DNA of 64,000 nucleotides from Vibrio intestinalis (GCF_025195085.2 NZ_JANAVY020000019.1:1-64000), one strand, 5' to 3'. Numbered from the stretch's first letter, positions 24,734 to 33,808 are shown. The notes: generated from the letters alone by a model not told the origin. Numbers and translations are program-made.

Positions 24734-25501
24734 TTAATCCAGTTTAAATCGAACAGGTATCTGTACTCGGTGGGCAACGGTTTGGTTACCCACCGTGTGA
24801 GGAGAAAATTTCCATTTTTTGATCGCATCAAGAGCCGATTTGTCGAGCATGGTGGCTCCTGAAGATGAAATAAGTACTTGTTTTACTTGGTTACCATTTT
24901 GGTCAAGCCAGATCTCATACATGGCTACGCCCTCAATGCCGCGTTTACGCGCGACTCTTGGGTAGTTAGGAGCAGAAGGGCGCTCTAGAAAAGCAGGCTT
25001 TTTCACCATGACGGGTTGGGTTGTAACGCCGGAGGTCGTTGGTTTGGGTTTGCTGGCCGTTTTGTCGAGTTCTACTTTGGTCGGTTCGGTTTTTGTTGTT
25101 GTTTCTGGTTTTAGCTGAGTCTCTTTCACCACTTTTTCAACGGGTTTAATCGGCTTTTTAATTGGCTGTACTTTTTTCGCTGGCGTTTTTTCTACGATAG
25201 GTTTTGGCTTTGCTTTAGGTTTTGGCTTGGCTTTAGGTTTCGCGGTTTCAACCGGTTTCTCTACCGCTTTTTTTACCGGAGCTGGCTCAAGTGTTTTCTT
25301 AGGTTCGGGCTGTGTCGCAACTTGTTTGGGCTGTGCTGGGGCAACTGGCGTAACAAATTTAAGAGACACAGTTTGTGTTTTTGCCCCAGCAGGCATCGCA
25401 AACGCTTTGGGTTCGTCAGTCATAATCAGTAACGCAGCGTGCAATGTTAAAGACACACCGCCAGCAATGACATATCGAGTTACGTTCACAATTCGCCTCA
25501 T
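24734..25501 (-). CDS. tonB: TonB energy transducer
   Basis: 255 residues. It has an N-terminal membrane anchor with the conserved His (SLTLHAALLIM near residue 20), a long Pro/Lys spacer (repeats such as KPKAKPKPKAKPKP) that spans the periplasm, and a C-terminal domain with YPRVARKRGIEGVAMYEIWL. It links the ExbB-ExbD motor to outer-membrane receptors. By synteny it is TonB1, the system linked to haem in V. cholerae. First gene of the operon, facing a Fur-like region. Confidence 0.93.
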   Translation of the reverse strand: MRRIVNVTRYVIAGGVSLTLHAALLIMTDEPKAFAMPAGAKTQTVSLKFVTPVAPAQPKQVATQPEPKKTLEPAPVKKAVEKPVETAKPKAKPKPKAKPKPIVEKTPAKKVQPIKKPIKPVEKVVKETQLKPETTTKTEPTKVELDKTASKPKPTTSGVTTQPVMVKKPAFLERPSAPNYPRVARKRGIEGVAMYEIWLDQNGNQVKQVLISSSGATMLDKSALDAIKKWKFSPHTVGNQTVAHRVQIPVRFKLD

Positions 25502-25544
25502 TGAAGATAGTTCTGTTCAAAGTGAGCGAATTATTACGCAGAAA

Positions 25545-25600
25545 ATATTTGAGATCAATTATCAATTGCATTCTCATTTGCGGCAAATTATCATCTGTCA
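25545..25600. promoter_or_regulatory. Candidate Fur-controlled region between tonB and hutX
   Basis: The stretch AATTATCAATTGCATTCTCA (25558-25577) and, further on, AAATTATCATC (25585-25595) read in the minus direction as TGAGAATGCAATTGATAATT and GATGATAATTT, close to overlapping Fur boxes. They lie 45-100 bp before tonB and upstream of hutX, where iron control of both haem operons is expected. The match is by eye. Confidence 0.6.
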
Positions 25601-25773
25601 CAATTAATAAACAACCAAGCTCAGGCTTTATAAAATAAGGTTTGATGGCGATTCAATTGCATTGGTTAGTAACATTTTATTAATTCATGTTATTCACTTA
25701 TGCATTACGTTTGCTAGTCATTGAGTGCAGTGACTCTGCCCAAAAAGGTAGCAAAACAGATAGGTAAAATTGT

Positions 25774-26277
25774 ATGCAAAACATTAAAAACGATGTTGCT
25801 TTGATCTTGGAACAGGATCCTAATTTGTTGCCCGCAGCGGTTGCTGAGCGCCTAGGTGTTGTGGAATTCGCCGTGGTTTCTGCGCTGCCGAAAGAGATGG
25901 TGGCACTAGTACCGGGTGAAGATGCGCAAGCTATTTTGGAAGGATTGGTTGATTTTGGCCCGGTGACAACAATCGTTCAGTCGTTTGGTTCTATTTTTGA
26001 GGTTAAAGCGCCTTTTCCTAAGGGTAAAGTAGCTCGTGGTTATTATAACTTAATGGGCTCTGAAGGCCAGATGCATGGGCATTTAAAGCTAGACAACGTT
26101 AAAAATATCGCCCTTGTGAGTAAGCCGTTTATGGGACGAGAGAGCCACTACTTTGGTTTTTTCTGCGGCCAAGGCAATAACATTTTCAAAGTTTACTTGG
26201 GGCGTGATGAGAAGCGTCAATTGATTCGCTCTCAAGTGGAACAGTTCAAAAACATGCAAGCGGAATTTAACCAATAA
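25774..26277 (+). CDS. hutX: Haem utilisation carrier HutX
   Basis: 167 residues, cytoplasmic. Family features include DVALILEQDPNLLPAAVAER, SFGSIFEVKAPFPKGK and MGRESHYFGFFCGQGN. HutX binds imported haem and passes it to HutZ. It is the first gene of the divergent operon here; in V. cholerae hutW precedes it. The 272-bp gap upstream has no room for hutW. Confidence 0.92.
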   Translation: MQNIKNDVALILEQDPNLLPAAVAERLGVVEFAVVSALPKEMVALVPGEDAQAILEGLVDFGPVTTIVQSFGSIFEVKAPFPKGKVARGYYNLMGSEGQMHGHLKLDNVKNIALVSKPFMGRESHYFGFFCGQGNNIFKVYLGRDEKRQLIRSQVEQFKNMQAEFNQ

Positions 26278-26345
26278 TCTGGTCGAAACCAGAACATGCT
26301 CAACCCGTTTGAAGTAAAGAGATTAGAAAGAATAGGAGTCAGCGA

Positions 26346-26876
26346 ATGAACCAACAAGTAAAACAAGAGCGTCTGCAAGGCCGCCTAGAGCCAGAAATTA
26401 AAGAGTTTCGCCAAGAGCGACGCACACTGCAATTAGCGACGGTAGACGCAGAAGGTCGCCCTAACGTTAGCTATGCGCCATTTGTACAAAACCAAGATGG
26501 TTACTTTGTGCTGATCTCTGAGATTGCGCGTCATGCGCGTAATCTACAAGCGAACCCAAACGTTTCTTTAATGATGATTGAAGATGAAGAATCATCGAAG
26601 CAGTTGTTCGCGCGTAAGCGTCTGACTTTTGATGCGGTAGCGACGGTAGTCGAGCGAGACAGCGAGCAATGGCAACAAGTCGTTGCACAGATGAAAGACC
26701 GCTTTGGCGAAATTATTGATGGCCTAAGCCAACTGCAAGACTTTGTGTTATTTAACCTCACAGCGGAGAAAGGGTTATTCGTAAAAGGCTTTGGTCAGGC
26801 TTATCAGGTATCTGGCGACGATATGGTTGATTTTGTTCACCTCCAAGATGGACACAAAAAAATCGAAACCGCATAA
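26346..26876 (+). CDS. hutZ: Haem-degrading protein HutZ
   Basis: 176 residues of the split-barrel flavin-fold family (pyridoxamine oxidase-like), with RTLQLATVDAEGRPNVSYAP near residues 25-45 and SEIARHARNLQANP. HutZ breaks down haem to release iron, working with HutX. A GAATAGGAGT box precedes the ATG. It lies 68 bp after hutX and is followed by a terminator. Confidence 0.93.
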   Translation: MNQQVKQERLQGRLEPEIKEFRQERRTLQLATVDAEGRPNVSYAPFVQNQDGYFVLISEIARHARNLQANPNVSLMMIEDEESSKQLFARKRLTFDAVATVVERDSEQWQQVVAQMKDRFGEIIDGLSQLQDFVLFNLTAEKGLFVKGFGQAYQVSGDDMVDFVHLQDGHKKIETA

Positions 26877-26883
26877 AAGTAGA

Positions 26884-26910
26884 AAGGGAGCATTGCTGCT
26901 CCCTTAGTTT
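26884..26910. terminator. Terminator of hutXZ
   Basis: AAGGGAGCA / TGCTCCCTT, 9 bp, loop TTGC, then a U-rich stretch. It lies between the convergent hutZ and malK genes. Confidence 0.85.
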
Positions 26911-26933
26911 TGATTCTTGGCTTGTGTGTCAGT

Positions 26934-28046
26934 TTATTCTACGCCGGCTTCACGATATAGGCGCTGACATGCTTTACCATCGCTATGGAATAGGTGACAG
27001 CGATGCGCAGGAATACCAATTTCTAGTGAATCACCTGCTTCAATATCTAAAGTATCTGGTTGGCGGTAGATAACGTCGGCATCTGCTTTGTCGATGTTTA
27101 GGTAAGCTTGCGTTTCGTTACCTAGTTTTTCAACAATCATCACTTTACCGCTGATCGTTGCGTCACCTTCTGAAGCTGGTATTAAGTGTTCAGGGCGAAC
27201 ACCTAAAGACATACGTTCGCCACGAGTAACAGTGCGGCCATCAACAGGAATCCAGAACGTAGTGCCATTCGCAAGTTGAACAAACACGCGGTCATCTTCT
27301 ACTTCTTCAACGAACACGCTCATGAAGTTCATTTTTGGTGAACCGATGAAGCCTGCCACAAAACGGTTTTGTGGGTAATGGTATAGCTCTAGCGGTTTAC
27401 CTACTTGCGATACAAAACCAGCATCAAGAACGACGATCTTGTCTGCCATGGTCATTGCTTCAACTTGGTCGTGCGTTACATAGATCATGGTGCAACCCAG
27501 TTTGCGTTGCAGCTTAGTGATCTCAGAGCGCATTTGAACACGAAGCGCAGCATCTAGGTTAGATAGAGGTTCATCCAATAGGAAAACATTTGGTTGAGAA
27601 ACCAAGGTACGGCCGATAGCAACACGCTGACGCTGACCACCTGATAGCGCCTTTGGTTGACGGTCAAGCAGGTGACTTAGCTGAAGGATTTCTGCTGCGT
27701 GCTCAACGCGGCGATCCGTCTCTGCTTTGTCAGCTTTTGCTAGCTTCATACCAAAAGACATGTTGTCGTAAAGGTTTAGGTGTGGGTAAAGCGCATAAGA
27801 TTGGAATACCATGCCGACACCACGTTTGGATGGTTCAACATCGTTCATGCGTTGCTCGCCGATATATAGATCACCTGATGTGATGTCTTCTAGGCCCGCA
27901 ATACAGCGAAGTAGGGTAGATTTACCACAGCCAGACGGCCCTACAAATACGACAAATTCGCCTTGCTCAATTTCTAAGTCTACGTTTTTTGAGATTAATA
28001 CATCGCCATAGGCTTTACAGACATTTTTTAAGGTAACACTCGCCAT
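26934..28046 (-). CDS. malK: Maltose importer ATPase MalK
   Basis: 370 residues. ABC domain: Walker A VGPSGCGKSTL near 36-46, Q-loop MVFQSYALYPHL, signature LSGGQRQR, Walker B VFLLDEPLSNLDA, switch His in YVTHDQVEAM. The C-terminal 130 residues are the OB-type regulatory domain that in E. coli binds MalT and enzyme IIA-glucose (SLGVRPEHL is seen). It powers MalFGK2 maltodextrin import. Divergent from malEFG with a 658-bp control region. Confidence 0.95.
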   Translation of the reverse strand: MASVTLKNVCKAYGDVLISKNVDLEIEQGEFVVFVGPSGCGKSTLLRCIAGLEDITSGDLYIGEQRMNDVEPSKRGVGMVFQSYALYPHLNLYDNMSFGMKLAKADKAETDRRVEHAAEILQLSHLLDRQPKALSGGQRQRVAIGRTLVSQPNVFLLDEPLSNLDAALRVQMRSEITKLQRKLGCTMIYVTHDQVEAMTMADKIVVLDAGFVSQVGKPLELYHYPQNRFVAGFIGSPKMNFMSVFVEEVEDDRVFVQLANGTTFWIPVDGRTVTRGERMSLGVRPEHLIPASEGDATISGKVMIVEKLGNETQAYLNIDKADADVIYRQPDTLDIEAGDSLEIGIPAHRCHLFHSDGKACQRLYREAGVE

Positions 28047-28704
28047 CTAGCTCGTCCTCGATTTTTATATTTATTACTGCCCGCCCATTATATGAATTAT
28101 CTCGCAGACAGTAAGTGTAGGAATTCAGTAAGGTGGAGTTTACCGACGCGCGTCGCAATCGGTAAGGGTAAGAAATAAGGGTGGCGGAACAGGCTGTCGT
28201 ACCGCCACCCATCAAAGCCAAAGATAAATCAGTCTCCCCCGAAACTTATCAGTGCGTGCCCCGTATTAATCCACTAACACTGACTTGCTTTCAACATCTT
28301 TATCGTAGCTTTGAAAACCGCCGCTCTTCACAACGCCGGTAAGGGATTTACCCTCCACTTAAGATGGTGCAATTTTGCTTAACTATAGGTCATTGTTCAT
28401 CATCCCAGCGTTTTTTTTTGTAGGGGTAGTAGGGGGGGAGTAGCAGAAATAGGGAGGAAAACCCTTTAGGAGATCGAGTTCAAAATTAATCCTGAGTAAA
28501 TATAGAGAGCGATCACAATACGCTATATTTTTGTGATTTGAGTTGGAAATAGTAGTCGATAGCGATCACAAAAATAGTTCATCATACCCAAGGCGTAGGA
28601 AGTAGGATGATGAGTCGCCTATGGTTTTGTTTAACAATGCTTGACGAAATCCGGTGAAGCCTATCGGTAACACCCTACAACACAAATATAAAAAGGATAT
28701 GAAC
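28047..28704. promoter_or_regulatory. Divergent malK / malEFG control region
   Basis: 658 bp without a gene. Candidate MalT boxes (core GGATGA or GGAGG-like) are GGGATGATG on the minus strand at 28398-28406, the G-rich runs at 28432-28440 and 28451-28458, and AGGATGATGAG at 28604-28614. Two direct copies of GCGATCACAA (28509-28518 and 28562-28571) and TTTGTGATTTGAG between them look like CRP half-sites. Near malK a strong hairpin GGGTGGCGG / CCGCCACCC (28179-28187 and 28202-28210) is unexplained. MalT and CRP control is what is known for this system in enterobacteria; the sites are by eye. Confidence 0.55.
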
Positions 28705-29886
28705 ATGAAAAAAGCGCTAAGCTCAGTCGCCCTTGGTACACTGGTTGCACTTGGCTCTTTCGGTGCTAATGCTGCCATCGAAGAAGGACAACTAACTATT
28801 TGGATCAATGGTGACAAAGGTTACAACGGACTTGCTGAAGTAGGTAAACAATTTGAACAAGACACAGGCATTGTTGTGACTGTGGCACACCCTGATGCGC
28901 TTCAAGACAAGTTCCCACAAACTGCGGCAACAGGCGATGGTCCTGATATCGTATTTTGGGCGCATGACCGTTTTGGTGGCTACGCAGAAGCGGGTCTATT
29001 AACGGAAATCACTCCATCAAAAGAAATCAAAGAAGGCATTGTTGATTTCGCATGGGATGCAGTGAAATACAACGGCAAACTGATCGGTTACCCAATCGCA
29101 GTTGAATCGTTATCTCTAATCTACAACAAAGATCTAGTGCCAAACCCACCAAAAAGCTGGGAAGAAGTGGCGAAGCTTAACGAGCAGCTAGCGAAAGATG
29201 GCAAAACTGCGATCATGTGGAACCTAAAAGAACCGTACTTCACTTGGCCTCTAATGGCTGCTGACGGTGGTTACGCGTTTAAATACGGTCTAGAAGGCTA
29301 CGACGTTAAAGATGCAGGCATCAACAACGATGGCGTTAAAGATGCAATGAACTTCGTTAAAGGTCTTGTGGACGCAGGCGTAATCTCTTCTGATATGGAT
29401 TACTCAGTGTCTGAATCTGCCTTCAACCAAGGTAAGACAGCGATGACCATCAACGGCCCATGGTCTTGGGGTAACATCGAGAAATCTGGTATCAACTACG
29501 GCGTAGCAACACTGCCTAAGTTTAACGGCAAGTCATCTAAACCATTCGTAGGTGTACTAACAGCAGGTATCAGCACTGCATCACCTAACAAAGACCTAGC
29601 GGTAGAGTTCATTGAGAACTACCTACTAACTAACGATGGTCTTCGTAAAGTGAATGATGACAAGCCACTAGGTGCAGTAGCACTTAACTCATTCCAACGT
29701 GAGCTAGATGCCGATACACGTATCGCGGCAACAATGGACAACGCAATGAATGGCGAAATCATGCCAAACATTCCTCAAATGAACGCATTCTGGGGCAGCG
29801 CTAAGAATGCAATCATCAACATTGTTGAAGGTCGTCAAACTGTAGATGCAGCCCTTGCAGATGCAGAAAAGCAGATGACTAAGTAA
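28705..29886 (+). CDS. malE: Periplasmic maltose/maltodextrin-binding protein MalE
   Basis: 393 residues from the ATG at 28705; the ATG six bases earlier sits too close to the AAAAGGA box. A signal peptide ends SFGANA. The mature protein starts AIEEGQLTIWINGDKGYNGL, very like E. coli MalE, and keeps PIAVESLSLIYNKDLVPNPPKSWEE. It binds maltodextrins and delivers them to MalFGK2. First gene of malEFG. Confidence 0.95.
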   Translation: MKKALSSVALGTLVALGSFGANAAIEEGQLTIWINGDKGYNGLAEVGKQFEQDTGIVVTVAHPDALQDKFPQTAATGDGPDIVFWAHDRFGGYAEAGLLTEITPSKEIKEGIVDFAWDAVKYNGKLIGYPIAVESLSLIYNKDLVPNPPKSWEEVAKLNEQLAKDGKTAIMWNLKEPYFTWPLMAADGGYAFKYGLEGYDVKDAGINNDGVKDAMNFVKGLVDAGVISSDMDYSVSESAFNQGKTAMTINGPWSWGNIEKSGINYGVATLPKFNGKSSKPFVGVLTAGISTASPNKDLAVEFIENYLLTNDGLRKVNDDKPLGAVALNSFQRELDADTRIAATMDNAMNGEIMPNIPQMNAFWGSAKNAIINIVEGRQTVDAALADAEKQMTK

Positions 29887-29903
29887 TTCTGTTCTATGCT
29901 CCC

Positions 29904-29925
29904 AAGGAGGGATTCGTCCCTCCTT
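29904..29925 (+). other. malE-malF intercistronic hairpin with UUCG loop
   Basis: AAGGAGGGA / TCCCTCCTT, perfect 9 bp closed by a TTCG tetraloop, 17 bases after the malE stop. No U tract follows, so it is a better mRNA stabiliser or processing barrier than a terminator. In E. coli the same gap holds REP hairpins that keep malE mRNA above malF; a similar role is inferred. Confidence 0.75.
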
Positions 29926-29958
29926 CATCTCTTTAGTATTTCGCTAGCAGGTTCTACT

Positions 29959-31533
29959 ATGCAGTCAGTACAAGGCCCAGATGCTTTGACATCTCACACT
30001 CTTAATTTACCGTCGAGTAAAAGCGTTTTTATCAAGTGGGGTCTATTAGGCTCAGTTGCACTGGTGAATGGTTATGCCACGATTTTGATGTATTCACGTG
30101 GTGAAATCGCCTTTGCTCTTCTTACTCTTCTACTTACCGGCTTAGCCCTTTTCATCTTCGGCAACAAGAAGACCTATGCGCATCGCTATATCTATCCAGG
30201 TATTGCGGGCATGATTCTATTTATTTTGTTCCCGTTGATTTATACGGTTGGCTTGGCGTTCACCAACTTCAGTGCGAAGAACCAACTCTCCTATGACCGC
30301 GCGCAGCAGGTGCTATTAGATCGTACCTACCAAAGCGGCCAAAGCTACCCGTTCTCACTGTATAAGACAGACTCTGGTCACCAGCTTGTAGTTGAAAAAG
30401 AGGGCAAAACACTGGCCTCAGATTTCTTCAACTTGAGCCAATTGAGTGAGATGAACTTAGCACTGACGCCAGTTGATCAAGTAAGTGGTAAGAAAGAACC
30501 GATTAAAACTATCATCAAGAATCGCACTTCACTTGGTAAAGTTGATCTACTGATGCCAAGTGGTGAAGAAATTCGTATGAGTGGTTTGCGTAAGTTTGCA
30601 GCGGTAGTTCCTCTGTACACTTTGCAGCAAGATGGCGAAACACTGCTTAATAACGAAACGGGTGAAACCCTAAAGCCGAACCTAGATAAAGGTTTCTATC
30701 AGCCAGTTGATGAAGCGGGTCAGTTTGTCGGTGACACTGTATCTCCTGGTTTCATTGTAGGTATCGGTACTCATAACTTTGAACGTGTGTGGAAAGATGA
30801 AGGCATCAGCCAACCGTTCACAAGCATCTTTATTTGGACGATTGTCTTCTCAGTACTCACAATCGTATTCACTGGTGTGATTGGCTTGGTATTAGCGAGC
30901 GTCGTGCAGTGGGAAGCGCTTAAAGGGCGCAGTATTTACCGCGTACTATTGATTTTGCCTTATGCGGTACCGGCATTTATCTCAATCCTGATTTTTAAAG
31001 GCCTGTTTAACCAAAGCTTTGGTGAGATCAACATGGTGCTCCAGACAATGTTTGGTTTAAGCCCAGCGTGGTTCTCTGACCCATTCTTGGCAAAAATGAT
31101 GGTGCTTATTGTTAATACATGGCTTGGTTTCCCTTACATGATGATCCTATGTATGGGCCTACTTAAGTCGATACCGGATGACTTGTATGAAGCGTCTGCG
31201 ATTGATGGTGCGAACTTCTTCGATAACTTCCGCACAATCACTCTGCCATTAATGATTAAGCCTTTAATGCCACTACTGATTGCAGCGTTTGCCTTCAACT
31301 TCAACAACTTTGTATTGATTCAGTTGTTGACTCAAGGTGGACCAAACATGATTGGCACATCAGAGCCTGCGGGCTACACCGATCTATTGGTTAACTACAC
31401 CTACCGTATTGCTTTTGAAGGTGCGGGCGGTCAAGACTTCGGTCTAGCAAGTGCTATCGCAACTTTGATTTTCTTGTTGGTCGGCGCACTCGCGTTACTC
31501 AACCTTCGATTCACTAAACTAGCACAAGATTAA
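29959..31533 (+). CDS. malF: Maltose importer permease MalF
   Basis: 524 residues from the ATG at 29959 (MQSVQGPDAL); 21 extra codons upstream would run through the intercistronic hairpin. It has eight or so membrane helices and the large periplasmic P2 loop (about residues 90-280) typical of MalF. The coupling loop includes EASAIDGANFFDNFRTITLPL. It forms the channel with MalG. Length agrees with E. coli (514). Confidence 0.95.
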   Translation: MQSVQGPDALTSHTLNLPSSKSVFIKWGLLGSVALVNGYATILMYSRGEIAFALLTLLLTGLALFIFGNKKTYAHRYIYPGIAGMILFILFPLIYTVGLAFTNFSAKNQLSYDRAQQVLLDRTYQSGQSYPFSLYKTDSGHQLVVEKEGKTLASDFFNLSQLSEMNLALTPVDQVSGKKEPIKTIIKNRTSLGKVDLLMPSGEEIRMSGLRKFAAVVPLYTLQQDGETLLNNETGETLKPNLDKGFYQPVDEAGQFVGDTVSPGFIVGIGTHNFERVWKDEGISQPFTSIFIWTIVFSVLTIVFTGVIGLVLASVVQWEALKGRSIYRVLLILPYAVPAFISILIFKGLFNQSFGEINMVLQTMFGLSPAWFSDPFLAKMMVLIVNTWLGFPYMMILCMGLLKSIPDDLYEASAIDGANFFDNFRTITLPLMIKPLMPLLIAAFAFNFNNFVLIQLLTQGGPNMIGTSEPAGYTDLLVNYTYRIAFEGAGGQDFGLASAIATLIFLLVGALALLNLRFTKLAQD

Positions 31534-31544
31534 GGAGTAACCTG

Positions 31545-32435
31545 ATGGCAATGGTACAAGGTAAATCTTTAAAATATCGTGTCTGGGCGACACATGCCCT
31601 TATGTGGTTATTCCTTGCGGCAATTATGTTCCCACTACTGATGATTGTGGCGATTTCTTTCCGTGAAGGTAACTTCGCAACAGGTAGCATCATTCCAGAA
31701 AACCCATCATTGGAACACTGGAAACTTGCTCTAGGCTTCTCAGTGACCAATGCTGATGGCTCAGTAACACCACCTCCGTTCCCAGTACTGACTTGGTTGT
31801 GGAACTCAGTGAAAGTAGCAGGCATTAGCTCGATTTTGATTGTGGCTCTTTCTACTACATCAGCGTATGCGTTTGCTCGAATGAAGTTCAAAGGTAAGAA
31901 CACCATTCTAAAAGCAATGATGATTTTCCAAATGTTCCCAGCGGTACTTGCACTTGTTGCTCTGTACGCGTTGTTTGACAAGCTTGGACAGTATATTCCG
32001 TTCCTTGGCTTGAACACTCATGGTGGTCTTATCTTCGCTTATTTAGGTGGTATTGCACTGCACGTATGGACCATCAAAGGCTACTTTGAAACGATAGATG
32101 GCTCTCTAGAAGAAGCGGCGGCTCTTGATGGTGCAACACCATGGCAAGCCTTTAGATTAGTGCTATTGCCACTGTCTGTGCCTATTCTTGCAGTAGTGTT
32201 TATCTTGTCATTTATCATGGCTGTAGGTGAGGTTCCAGTCGCATCGTTGTTGCTTTCTGATGTAGATTCGTACACACTAGCAGTAGGTATGCAGCAGTAT
32301 CTATATCCGCAGAACTATCTGTGGGGTGACTTCGCTGCGGCAGCAGTATTATCTGCTTTGCCGATTACAATCGTTTTTCTACTTGCACAGCGCTGGTTGG
32401 TCGGAGGATTAACATCCGGTGGTGTGAAAGGCTAA
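31545..32435 (+). CDS. malG: Maltose importer permease MalG
   Basis: 296 residues, six membrane helices, coupling-loop motif EEAALDGATPWQAFRLVLLP. An AAGGAG box precedes the ATG. It pairs with MalF and MalK2. It lies 11 bp after malF and ends in the conserved tail GGLTSGGVKG. A terminator follows. Confidence 0.95.
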   Translation: MAMVQGKSLKYRVWATHALMWLFLAAIMFPLLMIVAISFREGNFATGSIIPENPSLEHWKLALGFSVTNADGSVTPPPFPVLTWLWNSVKVAGISSILIVALSTTSAYAFARMKFKGKNTILKAMMIFQMFPAVLALVALYALFDKLGQYIPFLGLNTHGGLIFAYLGGIALHVWTIKGYFETIDGSLEEAAALDGATPWQAFRLVLLPLSVPILAVVFILSFIMAVGEVPVASLLLSDVDSYTLAVGMQQYLYPQNYLWGDFAAAAVLSALPITIVFLLAQRWLVGGLTSGGVKG

Positions 32436-32447
32436 TAAAAATGATAA

Positions 32448-32471
32448 AGGCGACCTATTGGTCGCCTCTTT
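32448..32471 (+). terminator. Terminator of malEFG
   Basis: AGGCGACC / GGTCGCCT, 8 bp, loop TATT, followed by CTTTGTTCTCTT, 12 bases past the malG stop. Confidence 0.88.
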
Positions 32472-32500
32472 GTTCTCTTCTTAACACTCTTGGTTTGGCC

Positions 32501-32514
32501 GCCGATCAGTTAAG
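32501..32514 (-). repeat. Inverted copy of the 14-bp dispersed repeat
   Basis: GCCGATCAGTTAAG is the exact reverse complement of 99-112. Eight bases on, AGTTGGCGTTACGCAT (32523-32538) matches 45641-45656 at 15 of 16 positions. Together they look like the remains of a small mobile or structural repeat. Confidence 0.4.
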
Positions 32515-32544
32515 CAGAGGCAAGTTGGCGTTACGCATAGCTGG

Positions 32545-32621
32545 CTGTTAGCTAGATTCCTTACTATCCAAAAACTAACAGTTTTTTGTAACCTGAGCCC
32601 GAGCTTTGCTTGGGCTTTTTT
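32545..32621 (+). ncRNA. Candidate small RNA with two terminator-like hairpins
   Basis: After the malG terminator come two more. The first is CTGTTAG / CTAACAG (32545-32551 and 32575-32581) followed by six T. The second is AGCCCGAG / CTTGGGCT (32596-32603 and 32609-32616, one wobble) followed by a T run to 32621. No gene needs them, and the nearest neighbour at 32797 is on the other strand. A short RNA or relic transcript is possible; no promoter was identified with confidence. Confidence 0.35.
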
Positions 32622-32796
32622 CTGCCTAACTCATCGAGCATACTAGTTTTTGCTGTATTTACGGTACAGCAGTAGACTAATTGAATGCGATGCAATTCTA
32701 AAAAATAAAGAAACGTAGAACGTCATGTTGCAAAACAACATGAAACAGAAATAGATCTGGCTATTTTGCACTCAACGCTCAGTGAGGGCTTTAGAG

Positions 32797-33078
32797 TTAA
32801 AATTCTCGATTAGATGGCGCGCAGCCAAGGTAGCGAAGCAACACGTAAATACTCTCTTGAGATAACGCCACACGGCGGAAAAGGTCGGCAAAGGTTGCAT
32901 CACCGCCAAAGCAGGTCTGAATATAGTGGTTAATCTCGCTATCACCATACCCCTCCACATACATGGTTCTTACCCATTGATATTCAACCGATTTTGGGTT
33001 GAGTAACGTGTGTTCGCTTAGCGTTGTCCCTTTCGTAGCCAACTTTAAAACCTTAGAGAAAAATAGAATTCGCAGCAT
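32797..33078 (-). CDS. Hypothetical protein, 93 residues
   Basis: Small helical protein, slightly basic at the N-terminus, no signal peptide or clear membrane segment. The C-terminal half (SEINHYIQTCFGGDATFADL) looks globular. Its RBS is weak (AGG about 11 bases upstream). No family recognised; single gene between malG and the lipoprotein gene. The surrounding gap 32622-32796 shows only a short ATGTTG/CAACAT hairpin. Confidence 0.55.
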   Translation of the reverse strand: MLRILFFSKVLKLATKGTTLSEHTLLNPKSVEYQWVRTMYVEGYGDSEINHYIQTCFGGDATFADLFRRVALSQESIYVLLRYLGCAPSNREF

Positions 33079-33298
33079 TTAAGCAAACCTAGATGAAGGA
33101 AAAATGACAGCTGCATGATTATCGCCAATATTTCGCGCCTTGCTCCCCATCTTTCTGATTAAAATATGCGACTAAAGCCACAGTGTGATGTTTATAGTGG
33201 TCTGCTAATTGCTTAGATATTGTCCTATGAAAGCGTTTCGTCAGTACTTAGTCACAAAGATTAAGAGGACGAAAAGCTGCGAAAAGAGGGCGAACGAT

Positions 33299-33808
33299 AT
33301 GTATCGAACATTAGTATTATTGCTAGTACTCAACTTAAGCGGTTGTGCCAGTGAATACGCGTTGGAACAAGCACAGCAGGATGACTTTGCGAGTATCACC
33401 CTAAATGCTGAGGCAGAAGGGACGATGACAGGGACATCTGTTCGCTTCTTCCATGTGGATCAAAGTGGTCAATGTGATATTCGTGGCATCAGTGGTTACA
33501 AGCAAGTGATGCACAAAATAGGCATTGGCGGCTGGGCCGAGTGGAAATACGATGCGGAAGAAAAAACCGTACCGATTGCCGCAGGCGAACCCATCAAGTT
33601 AATGGTGGCAGCTAACTCTGGTGGCATGGGCTGTACCATGTTGTCTGAATTTGTGCCGGAGCAAGGCTCTGACTATCAGTTAAACTTTGTCAGTAAGATG
33701 AGCAAATCTGGCTCGCCTGAATGCAGTTTAGAGCTGCTTGATGGTGTATCAAAGCTTAAACCTGGCTTAGATGGTTTTAAAAGTGAAACATGCTCTATTG
33801 ATAAATAG
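33299..33808 (+). CDS. Hypothetical lipoprotein
   Basis: 169 residues from the ATG at 33299, chosen because it gives a standard lipoprotein signal (MYRTLVLLLVLNLSGC) and has AAGAGGGCG upstream; the frame is open back to 33209. The mature part has conserved-looking cysteines in GQCDIRG, GMGCTML and SPECSLE that could form disulfides. Probably a periplasm-facing lipoprotein; function unknown. The next gene is a TetR regulator in the same direction, 65 bp on. Confidence 0.7.
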   Translation: MYRTLVLLLVLNLSGCASEYALEQAQQDDFASITLNAEAEGTMTGTSVRFFHVDQSGQCDIRGISGYKQVMHKIGIGGWAEWKYDAEEKTVPIAAGEPIKLMVAANSGGMGCTMLSEFVPEQGSDYQLNFVSKMSKSGSPECSLELLDGVSKLKPGLDGFKSETCSIDK

